38,213 nt of DNA from Eubacterium sp. (GCA_024681515.1 JAILAR010000161.1:1-38213); one strand, 5' to 3'; positions 7,217 to 15,986 are shown, counted from the stretch's first letter. Numbers and translations are program-made. Notes: generated by a model not told the origin, from the letters alone.

Positions 7217-8610
7217 CTGTCATCATCACTGTTCTCATTTTGCCGGGACGCAGCCTCCATAGCCTCACGTCTGGCTTTATCAGCCTCCAGTGCCGCCTGC
7301 TCCGCCTTCTGCTCTTCCTCCAGCTCCTTTGCCGTTTTCCTGTGATGGACCGGAGTGGTATTCTCATCGATCGGAAGCAGTACATACCCCTCTTCCCGAA
7401 GGGTATCGATCAAATGCGGAAGCGACTCTGCGGTTGCCGGGCAATCCTTGAAATCATGCATCAGCACCACGGTAGCGCCGGAATTATTATGTACATACCG
7501 AAGCACATTATCCTCCAACTGCTCGGCCGTATAGCCGGAACCGGACGAATCTCCGTTAGAGGCATTCCAGTCAAAATAGGTATACCCTTCTTCTTCCAGC
7601 CAGGCGATGCAGTCATCCACCGGAACATCGGAAACCCGGTTGCTGCTGCCGCCCGGGAACCGGTACAGTTTCACATCCTGCCCCGTCATATCCTTCAGCA
7701 GGTCATGCACAGTCTGCACGTCATTCTGAAAGCTTTCCAGATCCGCGTAGATATCGCTGTATACATGACTGACGGAATGAATTCCAAGAGTATGCCCTTC
7801 CGCCGCCATCCTGCGGATCACAGCCTGTCTGCTCTTATCATCGATCACCATGAAAAATGTAGCTTTGACATTTTTCTCCTTCAGCACATCCAGAATGGCT
7901 GCCGCATCATCCGACGGGCCGTCATCAAATGTGAGATAAACCCTTTTTTCCTCAGGAACCGTAGCCGGATCAATATCAGTCGCTTCCGTATCTGCCTCCG
8001 GATCTTCCGTAAGCTCTTCCGAAACACCCTCAGAGGTCTCCGTTCCGTCTGCCTCTGTTCCTGCCTTGCCGGCCTTATGCAGAACTGTTCCCTTGTCTTC
8101 CCGGTCACGTTCCAGAGTGGCTTTTACATCCACCTCCGTAGTCTCATCCTCAGTAGACTGCTCCGCCAGCATCCGTTCCTGACGTTTGCTGTTTAAATCT
8201 TCCCGGAGCTGCTCGATCTCGTCCTTCATACCGTGCATCTTCGTAAGCAGGATCAGACACAGGATCGTCGGGATCAGGAACATCAGGACCAATGCAACCA
8301 GGATCGCTTTTTTCAGGCGATTCACACTTGCCCGGTTATACTCTTCCTCCTCGGCCTCTTCATCCTCGTCCCAGTCGGAATCCTCGGATGCACGCGGTGC
8401 ATAGAAGGAATGCTCCCGAAGGACTTCGCGGATCGGGTTCTCAGCCTCTGCATACGATGCCTCTGCCACAGATTCCTCTGCATACGATGCCTCAGCCACG
8501 GATTCCTCTGCCACAGATTCAGCAGCCTGTTCCTGCACAGGTACTTCCATAGTATTCGTTATCACAGGATTCACTGATGTATGTGATTTTCCTCTTTTTT
8601 TCTTACTCAA
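7213..8610 (-). CDS. Membrane-anchored polysaccharide deacetylase (NodB domain)
   Basis: The protein has a cytoplasmic N-terminal tail with a short repeat (ESVAEASYAEESVAEASYAE), an acidic stretch, one transmembrane helix (AILVALVLMFLIPTILCLI), a short coiled coil (MKDEIEQLREDLNSK), a Ser/Thr/Glu-rich stalk, and an extracellular NodB domain. The domain shows motif 1 VYLTFDDGPSDDAA, motif 2 HTLGIHSVSHVYSD, motif 3 YRFPGGSSNRV and later motifs FDWNASNGDSS and VVLMHDF. Such enzymes remove N-acetyl groups from peptidoglycan or other cell-wall glycans. The C-terminus is a charged coiled tail (EEQKAEQAALEADKARREA). TTG at 8610, 9 nt after GGAGAG, is the most likely start; an in-frame GTG at 8631 is the alternative (472 residues). 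It is the first gene of the folate operon. Confidence 0.9.
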   Translation of the reverse strand: MSKKKRGKSHTSVNPVITNTMEVPVQEQAAESVAEESVAEASYAEESVAEASYAEAENPIREVLREHSFYAPRASEDSDWDEDEEAEEEEYNRASVNRLKKAILVALVLMFLIPTILCLILLTKMHGMKDEIEQLREDLNSKRQERMLAEQSTEDETTEVDVKATLERDREDKGTVLHKAGKAGTEADGTETSEGVSEELTEDPEADTEATDIDPATVPEEKRVYLTFDDGPSDDAAAILDVLKEKNVKATFFMVIDDKSRQAVIRRMAAEGHTLGIHSVSHVYSDIYADLESFQNDVQTVHDLLKDMTGQDVKLYRFPGGSSNRVSDVPVDDCIAWLEEEGYTYFDWNASNGDSSGSGYTAEQLEDNVLRYVHNNSGATVVLMHDFKDCPATAESLPHLIDTLREEGYVLLPIDENTTPVHHRKTAKELEEEQKAEQAALEADKARREAMEAASRQNENSDDDR

Positions 8611-8723
8611 TTCAAAGATCTCTCCAAACACACCAATATTTTGCGTTTTCCTTTATTCCGACCACTATGGGTCGTAAAATCAGAAAATGCGCCCGTAACC
8701 CCGGACGCAATTTCAAAATACGC

Positions 8724-8732
8724 ATTATAACA
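8724..8732 (-). promoter_or_regulatory. Extended -10 promoter of the deacetylase-folC operon
   Basis: On the minus strand the sequence TGTTATAAT gives a TGn extension and a consensus -10 (TATAAT, 8724-8729). No good -35 lies at 17 nt, which is usual for extended -10 promoters. The predicted transcript start is near 8717, about 107 nt before the TTG start. Confidence 0.6.
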
Positions 8733-8795
8733 CGTTTTATGAATATTTGTTTTTCAACCCCATTTCCTACATTATGCGGGAAAACCCCTGCTCTG

Positions 8796-9155
8796 TCAAC
8801 CCTTCTTCATGGAGAAATAGGGGTGCATTTTCCCTACCATTTCGTCATATTGCTGATACATCCGCTGGACACTGTTTTCAAGGAGATAATAGTGCATGCA
8901 GTAGGGGATCAGGAGAACAAATAGCATTACGATCAGCGGCAGGAGCATGAGGATCTCGCTGATCACATAGGCCAGAATACACATCACGGTACATAACGCC
9001 ACCAGAATAAAGACCAGCAGATGCACCAGCCGTTCATGCGCAAAGAACTTGATCTGATTCAAATGCAGCGCGGTTTCCCGTTCCCAGTCCCGCTCTTCAT
9101 CACTTGCCAGAAGCCCGTCAATATATTCCAGATATGCAAGGATCCGCTTCTTCAT
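8796..9155 (-). CDS. Small two-helix membrane protein of unknown function
   Basis: The product is 119 residues. An amphipathic N-terminus (MKKRILAYLEYIDGLLASDEERDWERE) is followed by two adjacent hydrophobic helices (LLVFILVALCTVMCILAYVI and ILMLLPLIVMLFVLLIPYCM), then a cytoplasmic tail with NSVQRMYQQYDEMVGKMHPYF. I do not recognise a named family. An AGGAG site lies 6 nt before the ATG. It stands 60 nt downstream of the glycerophosphodiesterase gene in the same direction and is probably transcribed with it. Confidence 0.75.
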   Translation of the reverse strand: MKKRILAYLEYIDGLLASDEERDWERETALHLNQIKFFAHERLVHLLVFILVALCTVMCILAYVISEILMLLPLIVMLFVLLIPYCMHYYLLENSVQRMYQQYDEMVGKMHPYFSMKKG

Positions 9156-9215
9156 CCCATTCTCCTCTCTGCCTTACTTTATCATTCAAGTGCGCGCTCC
9201 GTTCTGATTGCACTC

Positions 9216-9962
9216 TTACCGTTCTCCGTACAACTCACTTCGCGCAGAAAGCCCGATGTCCGGGCGATCCGTGATCACACCATCCACGCCACGTCGGATC
9301 AGTTTCTGTATCAGTCCCGTAGTATTCACCGTCCAGACATAAACCGGATATCCTTTCCGATGCATCCTCCATACAAACCCACGACTGGTAAACACCCAGA
9401 ACGGTGCCACAAAATCACACTCCGCCTGCCGCAGTCTGCGGGCAGGATAAACCTCCTTGATCCTGCCGATCAGTCCCGGATGATCCTTTCCAAGCAGGAG
9501 TCCTGTTGTGATCTCCGGATCCAGCTTCTTCACCCTGTATACCACGGGATCAAAGAAGGACTTTACGGAATACTGATCGTGGCTGCAGTATTTTTGCAGA
9601 ATGTGTACCAGTTCTTTTTCATATCCACCCGACTTTACTTCAATATCCATGAAGATCCGTCCCGCGCAAAGCTTTACAACCTCCTCGAAGGTCGGAATGC
9701 GATAACCATCCTCCTGTGCCTTGCGGTTCATATCTGCGTAAGTTTGATACGAGACGGGGGTCTCGTTAAACGTACTGTCATGGATCACAACCAGTTTACG
9801 ATCGCTGGTGCAGCGGACATCAAACTCCACCATGTCCGATCCGATCTCGATTGCCAGCTGAAATGCCTCCATGGTATTCTCATGCGGAGCCAGCGCCGAT
9901 GCACCGCGATGCGCGATGATCTTTGTAAACTCCGCCTTCTTTAATTTCTGTCGTTTAGTCAT
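9216..9962 (-). CDS. Glycerophosphodiester phosphodiesterase (GDPD)
   Basis: The 248-residue protein hydrolyses glycerophosphodiesters to glycerol-3-phosphate and an alcohol. The TIM-barrel catalytic residues are visible: IIAHRGASALAPHENT (His of HRG, Glu-Asn), MVEFDVRCTSD (metal-binding Glu/Asp) and VVIHDSTF (second His), with the closing YVWTVNTTGLIQKLIRRGVDGVITDRPD. No signal peptide is seen, so it should act in the cytoplasm. The start at 9962 follows GGGAGG by 5 nt; frames extending upstream to 10031 would run through the promoter and are not used. Confidence 0.93.
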   Translation of the reverse strand: MTKRQKLKKAEFTKIIAHRGASALAPHENTMEAFQLAIEIGSDMVEFDVRCTSDRKLVVIHDSTFNETPVSYQTYADMNRKAQEDGYRIPTFEEVVKLCAGRIFMDIEVKSGGYEKELVHILQKYCSHDQYSVKSFFDPVVYRVKKLDPEITTGLLLGKDHPGLIGRIKEVYPARRLRQAECDFVAPFWVFTSRGFVWRMHRKGYPVYVWTVNTTGLIQKLIRRGVDGVITDRPDIGLSARSELYGER

Positions 9963-9986
9963 ATTATCCTCCCTACACCGCCGCAC

Positions 9987-10015
9987 ATTGTAACACATTC
10001 TTTTCGGAGTTGCAA
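9987..10015 (-). promoter_or_regulatory. Promoter of the GDPD gene
   Basis: TTGCAA (10010-10015) and TACAAT (9987-9992) are spaced by 17 nt on the minus strand, with a TG extension before the -10. It is back to back with the clpX promoter. Confidence 0.8.
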
Positions 10016-10036
10016 TTATATTAACCTGCATTGTTT

Positions 10037-10065
10037 TTGCATTTCGTACGCAGCTCTGTTATAAT
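10037..10065 (+). promoter_or_regulatory. Promoter of clpX
   Basis: TTGCAT (10037-10042) and TATAAT (10060-10065) are spaced by 17 nt, with a TG extension. The transcript would start near 10072, leaving a 40-nt leader. No CtsR- or HrcA-like operator is evident. Confidence 0.8.
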
Positions 10066-10112
10066 CAAAAAGTGCAGCGAAAGCCACAAAGCGTGAAGGA
10101 GGAGCACTGAAA

Positions 10113-11519
10113 ATGTCTGATCCGAAAGATCCAAACAACAATAATAACGATAATAATAACGATGAATATGAGAAATACTGCTACATGTGCCGCCGTCCGG
10201 AAAGTGAGACCGGAAAACTGGTCAGCTTCATAAACGGTGTGTATGTCTGCCCGGACTGTCTGAACAAGGCATTTGAATCCATCTCCCACAGTCCGATCCG
10301 ATTCTTTGATATGTCAAATATGCCGGGATTCGATAACCTGAATCAGTTCATGCCGAACGATGACATTCCCGATTCGCAGAAGGTGAAGAAAAGGAAGCCC
10401 ACAGCAGAAGCAAAGAAAGCAGGCGCGAAGGAAGAGGAAGAACCAAAGGTTCTTACCCTCAGAGACATTCCCGCTCCGCATGAGATCAAAGCAAAGCTGG
10501 ACAAGCATGTCGTCGGCCAGGAGCATGCAAAGAAACTGATCTCCGTCGCTGTCTACAATCACTATAAACGTATCCTCTCCGATCCCGAAGAGGACGGCGT
10601 TGAGATCGAGAAATCCAACATTCTGATGATCGGCCCCACCGGTTCCGGTAAGACCTACACCGTAAAGACCATTGCAAAAATGCTGGACGTTCCTCTCGCC
10701 ATTACGGATGCGACTTCCCTTACGGAAGCCGGTTATATCGGTGATGATGTGGAAAGTGTTTTGTCCAAGCTTCTCACCGCAGCAGGTAATGATGTGGAAC
10801 GCGCAGAGCGAGGTATCGTCTTTATCGATGAGATCGACAAAATCGCCAAGAAGCAGGAAACCCGTTCCCGCGACGTCAGCGGTGAAGCAGTGCAGCAGGG
10901 ACTTCTGAAACTGCTGGAAGGTTCTGTGGTTGAAGTTCCGGTCGGCTCCGGAAGTAAGAATGCCATGACTCCGGTCGCACGCATGGACACGACCAACATC
11001 CTGTTCATCTGCGGCGGTGCATTTCCCGATCTGGAAAAGATCGTAACCGCAAGACTGACAGCGCAGTCCTCCATCGGTTTCGGCGCAGAGCTTCGTGACA
11101 CATTCACCAATGATCCGAAACTGCTCACTCATGTCACCATGGAAGATCTTCGCGAGTTTGGAATGATCCCGGAGTTTCTCGGACGTCTTCCCGTTCTCTG
11201 TGCATTAGATCAGCTGAATAAGGAAATGTACGTGAAGATCCTTCAGGAACCCGAGAATGCGATCATAAAGCAGTATCAGAAACTTCTGCGTATGGATGAA
11301 GTAGATCTTCAGTTTGATGATTCCGCTTTCGAAGCGATCGCAGAAGAAGCTGCCAAAAGAAAGACCGGTGCCCGTGCACTCCGGTCCATCATCGAAGAAT
11401 TCATGCTGGATATCATGTATCAGATTCCGAAGGACAAGTCCATCGGACGCGTTACGATCACCGGTGATTATGTCCGTAAAAAAGGATCCCCGAAGATCGA
11501 GCTTCGCGGAGTTGAATAA
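10113..11519 (+). CDS. clpX: ATP-dependent Clp protease ATPase subunit ClpX
   Basis: The 468-residue AAA+ unfoldase feeds substrates to ClpP. An unusual Asn/Asp-rich tail (residues 8-18) precedes the zinc-binding domain, C23-x2-C26-x19-C46-x2-C49. The AAA+ core has Walker A GPTGSGKT (174-181), pore loop GYIG (207-210, usually GYVG), Walker B GIVFIDE (234-240), RDVSGEAVQQGLLKLLEG, and the ClpP-docking loop IGFG (321-324). The C-domain carries KTGARALRSIIEEFMLDIMY with the sensor-2 Arg. A Lys-rich linker (90-112) makes it longer than the usual 410-430 residues. A GGAGGAG site precedes the ATG. It stands alone, without clpP or tig, so a second clpX elsewhere is possible. Confidence 0.95.
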   Translation: MSDPKDPNNNNNDNNNDEYEKYCYMCRRPESETGKLVSFINGVYVCPDCLNKAFESISHSPIRFFDMSNMPGFDNLNQFMPNDDIPDSQKVKKRKPTAEAKKAGAKEEEEPKVLTLRDIPAPHEIKAKLDKHVVGQEHAKKLISVAVYNHYKRILSDPEEDGVEIEKSNILMIGPTGSGKTYTVKTIAKMLDVPLAITDATSLTEAGYIGDDVESVLSKLLTAAGNDVERAERGIVFIDEIDKIAKKQETRSRDVSGEAVQQGLLKLLEGSVVEVPVGSGSKNAMTPVARMDTTNILFICGGAFPDLEKIVTARLTAQSSIGFGAELRDTFTNDPKLLTHVTMEDLREFGMIPEFLGRLPVLCALDQLNKEMYVKILQEPENAIIKQYQKLLRMDEVDLQFDDSAFEAIAEEAAKRKTGARALRSIIEEFMLDIMYQIPKDKSIGRVTITGDYVRKKGSPKIELRGVE

Positions 11520-11534
11520 ATATCGCACGCATAA

Positions 11535-11565
11535 AAAGAACCCCGCAATGTCGCGGGGTTCTTTC
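11535..11565 (+). terminator. Terminator of clpX
   Basis: The stem gaaccccgc / gcggggttc with loop aatgtc is followed by a short T-run (ctttc) and preceded by an A-run, 16 nt after the clpX stop. The A-run makes it usable in both directions, for the convergent Lys/Ala-rich gene as well. Confidence 0.85.
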
Positions 11566-11598
11566 ACATTTATTTAAAGCACTTTACAGCTTGCCTTA

Positions 11599-12138
11599 CT
11601 ATGCAACCGGGAAGCTTCCTTCTGCGCCGTCAGCTGTGTAGTAAACGATGTTGTTTTCCGGCTGATAGTAGATGTTCAGTTCCTTGATGCTCTTCTTTCC
11701 GGCAACTTCCTTTGCCTTTGCAACAAGTGCATCAACATCCTGGCTTCCGCCCTGATATTCAACAACCAGCTTTACCTTCGGCTCAGCTGCCTTCTTAGCC
11801 GGAGCCTTCTTAGCTTCTGCCTTTGCCGGAGCTGCCTTCTTAGCCTCCGCCTTTGCCGGAGCTGCTTTCTTAGCTTCTGCCTTTGCCGGAGCTGCCTTCG
11901 GAGCCTCTGCCTTTGCCGGAGCTGCCTTCGGAGCCTCTGCCTTCTTAGCTTCTGCCTTTGCCGGAGCTGCCTTCGGAGCCTCTGCCTTCTTTACTTCTGC
12001 CTTCTTAGCCTGTGCTGCCTTCGGAGCTTCTTCCTTCTTTGCAACTTCAGCAACTGCTACTGCTTCAGCCTTCTTTGCTCTCTCGACAGCTGCCTTCAGA
12101 TCCTTAACGCCTGCTTTCTTCTTTCCTGCTAATGCCAT
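11599..12138 (-). CDS. Lys/Ala-repeat protein with small C-terminal domain (DUF6465-like)
   Basis: The 179-residue protein has a basic N-terminus (MALAGKKKAGVKDLKAAVER), then about 85 residues of imperfect KAEAKKAAPAKAEAPKAAPA-type repeats, like histone H1 tails, and a folded C-terminal domain of about 60 residues (KVKLVVEYQGGSQDVDALV, ELNIYYQPENNIVYYTADG). The C-terminal part resembles DUF6465, which I associate with Lachnospiraceae; its function is unknown. The tail suggests nucleic-acid or cell-surface polyanion binding. ATG 12138 follows GGAGGGG by 7 nt; the frame open to 12309 upstream is non-coding because it contains the promoter. Confidence 0.85.
   Translation of the reverse strand: MALAGKKKAGVKDLKAAVERAKKAEAVAVAEVAKKEEAPKAAQAKKAEVKKAEAPKAAPAKAEAKKAEAPKAAPAKAEAPKAAPAKAEAKKAAPAKAEAKKAAPAKAEAKKAPAKKAAEPKVKLVVEYQGGSQDVDALVAKAKEVAGKKSIKELNIYYQPENNIVYYTADGAEGSFPVA
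11795..12020. repeat. Coding tandem repeats in the Lys/Ala-rich protein
   Basis: Imperfect 30- to 45-bp units built from gccttcttagcttctgcc and tttgccggagct (plus strand) recur through this stretch. They encode the AEAKKAAPAK modules. Their near identity at the DNA level, not only the protein level, suggests recent expansion and likely length variation between strains. Confidence 0.8.
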
Positions 12139-12225
12139 TTTTTTCCCCTCCATGAGAAACGTAATGAATAAAATGTAATACCAACTAGTATAAACATCCT
12201 GTCTGTTCTTTGTTTTACGTATCCG

Positions 12226-12254
12226 ATTGTAAAACGAAAGTATTGAATTTGCAA
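12226..12254 (-). promoter_or_regulatory. Promoter of the Lys/Ala-repeat gene
   Basis: TTGCAA (12249-12254) and TACAAT (12226-12231) are spaced by 17 nt on the minus strand, about 90 nt before the ATG. Confidence 0.75.
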
Positions 12255-12350
12255 CGTTTTCTTGTTTTTTCTCTTTTTTTACTATGTAATGAAAAAAAAC
12301 AAACATCAATCAAAACAATTTGCACAATATATTCTGCAGTTCAGAATAAA

Positions 12351-12410
12351 TGAAAACGATTACAACGCCGGCGCCCGCAAAAATGCAGGTCGACATTGTA
12401 ATCGTTTTCA
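12351..12410 (-). terminator. Long inverted repeat downstream of the beta-helix gene
   Basis: Fifteen bases (tgaaaacgattacaa) at 12351-12365 are repeated inverted and without mismatch at 12396-12410. The 30-nt interior holds a second small hairpin (CCTGCA-TTTT-TGCGGG on the minus strand). It lies 18 nt after the stop of the leftward gene at 12429; the T-rich tail is weak, so it may serve as terminator or as an mRNA end stabiliser. Confidence 0.6.
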
Positions 12411-12428
12411 GTCATTGTTTTATCTGTT

Positions 12429-13118
12429 TTATTCCTGACAGTTTTTTGTTACGATCACATTCCCGGTCTTCACAATACTCGACTCCGGAATGTATCCGCG
12501 GATCGGAGAAAGCGGATAAATATTCGTGTAACGACCGATCACACTTCCCGGATTCAGGACACTGTTGCAGCCCACTTCCACATGATCTCCGAGCATCGCG
12601 CCGAATTTCTTAAGACCTGTTTCAATCTCAATATCTCCGTATTCTCCGCTGCCCTTCACAACCACCAGCGTCTTGTCGGATTTTACATTCGAGGTGATGG
12701 AACCCGCACCCATGTGTGAATAGTATCCCAAAACGGAATCGCCCACATAGTTATAATGCGGAACCTGTACATGATCAAAGAGGATCACATTCTTCAGCTC
12801 TGTTGAATTACCCACGACACAGTCCGCACCAACAAGAGCGTTTCCGCGGATAAATGCACACTGACGCACTTCCGTGTTTGGGCCGATGATCGCAGGTCCA
12901 TGAATATAGGCGGAATCAAATACCACAGCCGATTCGTGGATCCACACATCCTCCCCACGCTTCTTATAATCCGGTCCAAGCTGTGCTCCGAGTTCGCGGA
13001 TAAAATCACCGATCTTCGGCAGAGCCTCCCAGGGATATTTCACCGATTCCAGAAGCGGTGCAGCAAGGGTGTGCTCCAGGTCATACATATTTTTTACTTC
13101 GAGTAAACTCTCATTCAT
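12429..13118 (-). CDS. Left-handed beta-helix (hexapeptide repeat) protein, GlmU C-terminal-like
   Basis: The 229-residue product has no nucleotidyltransferase domain but shows hexapeptide repeats of a left-handed beta-helix: VWIHESAVVFDSAYIHGPAI, IGPNTEVRQCAFIRGNALVG, CVVGNSTELKNVILFDHVQV, then SVLGYYSHMGAGSITSNVKS and VEVGCNSVLNPGSVIGRYTN. Databases commonly label such proteins UDP-N-acetylglucosamine pyrophosphorylase-like, but only acetyltransferase-type sugar-binding folds are supported here. The ATG at 13118, after AGGAG, overlaps the end of the topoisomerase gene by 8 nt, so the two are translationally coupled. Confidence 0.85.
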   Translation of the reverse strand: MNESLLEVKNMYDLEHTLAAPLLESVKYPWEALPKIGDFIRELGAQLGPDYKKRGEDVWIHESAVVFDSAYIHGPAIIGPNTEVRQCAFIRGNALVGADCVVGNSTELKNVILFDHVQVPHYNYVGDSVLGYYSHMGAGSITSNVKSDKTLVVVKGSGEYGDIEIETGLKKFGAMLGDHVEVGCNSVLNPGSVIGRYTNIYPLSPIRGYIPESSIVKTGNVIVTKNCQE

Positions 13119-15300
13119 CTTGTTTGTTCTCCTTTTTTTCGATCGTCTGTTTTGCCGTTTTTTTCGTTGTTTGTTTTGCGGTCTGCTTTGCGGTCTGTTT
13201 TGTTTCATAATAGGGTTTTGTGCGATCAAACACACGCGTGATCTGATTCTGATTGGTAAGCCCCTTCACCAGATTTGTACACCGCGTCACATAATCATTC
13301 ATCTTTCCCATGTATTCCTGCGAAGTGATACTTCCTGCCGCCACACCGGTAAGACCTTTCTCCCAGCTGGCCGTCAGATCCGCACGAAGCAATCCGTTGA
13401 TCGAATAATAGACCACATCATAAATGATCTCACCGAGCTGCGTCGGTGTAATGATCTGCGTTTTCTGATTCAGTGCGATATACGTATTGGTCACAAGCTT
13501 ACTGATGATAGAATCCCGCGTTGCAGAGGTTCCGATCCCCGAGCCCTTGATCTGCTCCCGGAGTTCCTCATCCTCGATCAACTGTCCCGCATTTTCCATG
13601 GCCAGGATCAGCGTACCGGAAGTGTAACGTTTCGGAGGCGATGTCTCGCCCTCTTTCACCGAAAACCCGTTACAGGAAAGAAGACTTCCCTTTCTCAATC
13701 CGGAAATGTACTGCGCCGCAGCCTCGGCATCATAACGCGTTGTTTCATCGCCGTCCCTGGATTCTCCGCTGCCGTTTTCCTGTGTATTTTCATCAGCCTG
13801 GGAATCCGCTCCCGCCTCTTTACCATCCGTCTCTGTGCTGTTTCCCGGCTTTCCCTTCTTTCCGAAGTTTCGGTCTGCGATCACCAGATATCCCGGCTTC
13901 GTCAGGCTTTTGAAATTCGCATAAAACATCTCTCCGTTTCGGGAGAGTTCCACGGAAGTTTTCTGATACTCCGCGGCCGGATAAAAGATAGATAAAAATC
14001 TTCGCACGATCAGGTCATACACACCGGCTTTCACCTTCGGAAGAGAAACCGCCTGACCCACCGCCTGACCGGTAGGAATGATTGCATAGTGATCCGTGAT
14101 CTGTTTGTCATTCACGTATCTGGACTTTGCCAGTCCCTTATAGCCGCCTAAATTCACTACATTTTGGGCATAGGCTCCAAGGGCCGGATATGACGATAAT
14201 CCACGGAGATTCTTGTCGATCTCCTTGGAAACTGCTGTTGACAGCACACGCGCATCCGTTCTCGGATAAGTGACCATTTTCTTCTCATAGAGTTCCTGAA
14301 CGATCTCCAGTGTCTGGGAAGGATTGATCTTAAAGATCCGGGAACAGTCGTTCTGAAGCTCCGCCAGGTTATATAGCAGCGGAGGATTTTTCTTTTCCGT
14401 TTTCTTCGTGATCTTCTCCACCCGGAGTGTCACCGGAAGAGGATCCTCCAGCATGTGGATCAACTCTTCGGCCGTCTCCCGTTTCTTGAAACCGTTTTCC
14501 TTATACAAAAGCGGACTGTTTTCATATTTGCTTCCGGGCACGGCCTTCCACTCCGCCTCGAACAACATGGAATTGTCCGCCTCCTCCGGTTTCTTGCCTA
14601 CATTGGCAAGCACACGGTAGAAGGGGGTCGGTGCGAAATCCCGGATCTCCCGTTCCCGCTGTACGATCATGCCCAGGACACAGGTCATGACACGGCCCAC
14701 GGCGATGACGCATTTATCCAGTCCGAGATAATCCTTCACCTTCCATGCATATTTCAGGGAAAGCGCCCGGGAAAAATTGATCCCCATCAGATAATCTTCT
14801 TTTGCGCGAAGATACGCCGCCTCCGAAAGCGCATTATATTCCGCAAGCGGCTTTGCCTCCCGAATCCCGCGGTTGATCTCTTCATCCGTCTGGGAATCGA
14901 TCCAGACACGATACTTTTTCTTTGTATCCGGCACTTTGGCCATCTGATCCACCAGACGGTAGATATACTCACCCTCCCGCCCCGAGTCGGTGCAGACATA
15001 GATCGTATCAACATCCGCACGGTTCAGAAGCTGCGATACGATCTTGAACTGATTCGCCGCAGACGGAATGATCTCATACCGGTACAGCTCCGGGATGAAA
15101 GGGATCGTCTCCATGCTCCATTTCTTCAATGCCGGATCATACGCGTCCGGATAGCTCATGGTGACTAAATGGCCCACGCACCAGGTGATGATCGTATCAT
15201 TTTCTTCGATATATCCATTCTTTCTGGCACTACGAATTCCCAGTGCCGTCGCAAACTGCTGCGCGACACTGGGTTTTTCAGCGATAAACAATCGTTTCAA
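13111..15300 (-). CDS. topB: DNA topoisomerase III
   Basis: The 729-residue type IA topoisomerase has the Toprim domain at the N-terminus (RLFIAEKPSVAQQFATALG, YVCTDSGREGEYIYRLVDQ with the DxxxEG-type metal site) and the active-site Tyr at about residue 345 in MVTYPRTDARVLS. GSGIGTSATRDSIISKLV and YIALNQKTQIITPTQLGE follow. It relaxes and decatenates DNA and resolves recombination intermediates. An acidic/Gly insert (about 505-545) interrupts the fold, and the C-terminus is a KQTAKQTAKQTTKKTAKQT repeat in place of zinc fingers. The start codon is TTG at 15300, with GGAG 9 nt upstream. It is followed by the beta-helix gene with overlap. Confidence 0.95.
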   Translation of the reverse strand: MKRLFIAEKPSVAQQFATALGIRSARKNGYIEENDTIITWCVGHLVTMSYPDAYDPALKKWSMETIPFIPELYRYEIIPSAANQFKIVSQLLNRADVDTIYVCTDSGREGEYIYRLVDQMAKVPDTKKKYRVWIDSQTDEEINRGIREAKPLAEYNALSEAAYLRAKEDYLMGINFSRALSLKYAWKVKDYLGLDKCVIAVGRVMTCVLGMIVQREREIRDFAPTPFYRVLANVGKKPEEADNSMLFEAEWKAVPGSKYENSPLLYKENGFKKRETAEELIHMLEDPLPVTLRVEKITKKTEKKNPPLLYNLAELQNDCSRIFKINPSQTLEIVQELYEKKMVTYPRTDARVLSTAVSKEIDKNLRGLSSYPALGAYAQNVVNLGGYKGLAKSRYVNDKQITDHYAIIPTGQAVGQAVSLPKVKAGVYDLIVRRFLSIFYPAAEYQKTSVELSRNGEMFYANFKSLTKPGYLVIADRNFGKKGKPGNSTETDGKEAGADSQADENTQENGSGESRDGDETTRYDAEAAAQYISGLRKGSLLSCNGFSVKEGETSPPKRYTSGTLILAMENAGQLIEDEELREQIKGSGIGTSATRDSIISKLVTNTYIALNQKTQIITPTQLGEIIYDVVYYSINGLLRADLTASWEKGLTGVAAGSITSQEYMGKMNDYVTRCTNLVKGLTNQNQITRVFDRTKPYYETKQTAKQTAKQTTKKTAKQTIEKKENKQDE

Positions 15301-15357
15301 ATAAACAGGCTCCTCTCTGCCTTACACTTCTCGATCCGCCTGATGGCAGATCGGAAG

Positions 15358-15903
15358 CTAGTCCACGTACGTCAGCAGATCCGCAACTTCCTTTCTCGGA
15401 ACCGGATCCGGTGTAAACTTCGGATATCCGATTGCCATCAGACAGGACACGCTCTGTCCCTCCGGAAGGCTTATGATCTCTGCAATCTTCTTCTCATCGA
15501 AGATACCCATCATAACACTTCCCACGCCCAGAGAATGCGCTGCCAAAGAGAAGGTCTGACTTGCGATCCCCGCATCAAACATTTCCCAGCGATCCTCCTT
15601 TGAGGTCGTAAAGGATCCGTCTCTCTCATATCCGCAGCGTTTGTTTACGGTTGCGATAACCACCAGCTGCTTTGCCTTGGCCAGGGTTTTCTGGTTGCCC
15701 TCAAACCCGAGAACGCCTTCCTCGCAGATCTTTGCGATCTTTTCCGCATCCTCCACCACATAATACCGTGTGGTCTGCGTGTTCTTCCAGGACGGTGCAA
15801 ACCGCGCCAGATCAATGATCTTCTCGATGGTTGCGTGATCTACAGGCTCCTCCGTATACCTGCGTACACTGCGTCTCTCCCTGATACAGGTATCAAGTTC
15901 CAT
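15358..15903 (-). CDS. Nitroreductase-family FMN oxidoreductase
   Basis: The 181-residue protein starts with the FMN phosphate-binding motif CIRERRSVRRYTEEPVD, followed by FAPSWKNTQTTRYYVV, DAGIASQTFSLAAHSLGVGS and the terminal IGYPKFTPDPVPRKEVADLL. Family members are homodimeric flavoproteins that reduce nitro compounds or quinones with NAD(P)H; the natural substrate is unknown. It starts 7-8 nt after a TTAGGAGG site. It is divergent from rnpB, sharing the 83-nt gap, and lies 57 nt upstream of topB in the same direction. Confidence 0.92.
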   Translation of the reverse strand: MELDTCIRERRSVRRYTEEPVDHATIEKIIDLARFAPSWKNTQTTRYYVVEDAEKIAKICEEGVLGFEGNQKTLAKAKQLVVIATVNKRCGYERDGSFTTSKEDRWEMFDAGIASQTFSLAAHSLGVGSVMMGIFDEKKIAEIISLPEGQSVSCLMAIGYPKFTPDPVPRKEVADLLTYVD

Positions 15904-15949
15904 AAGTAATACCTCCTAATCATGTGCTTTGTATTATTGTTCATGCATC

Positions 15950-15979
15950 TTGAAAATAAAGCTGCATATGTGGTACACT
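15950..15979 (+). promoter_or_regulatory. Promoter of rnpB
   Basis: TTGAAA (15950-15955) and TACACT (15974-15979) are 18 nt apart, with a TG extension. The predicted start is 7-8 nt downstream, at the base of helix P1 of the RNA. Confidence 0.75.
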
Positions 15980-15986
15980 ATCCTCC

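Noticed and set aside
11795-12020. Regularly spaced repeats, CRISPR-like at first sight
   Set aside because: The repeats are coding, contiguous and imperfect, with no unique spacers; they encode the Lys/Ala tail.
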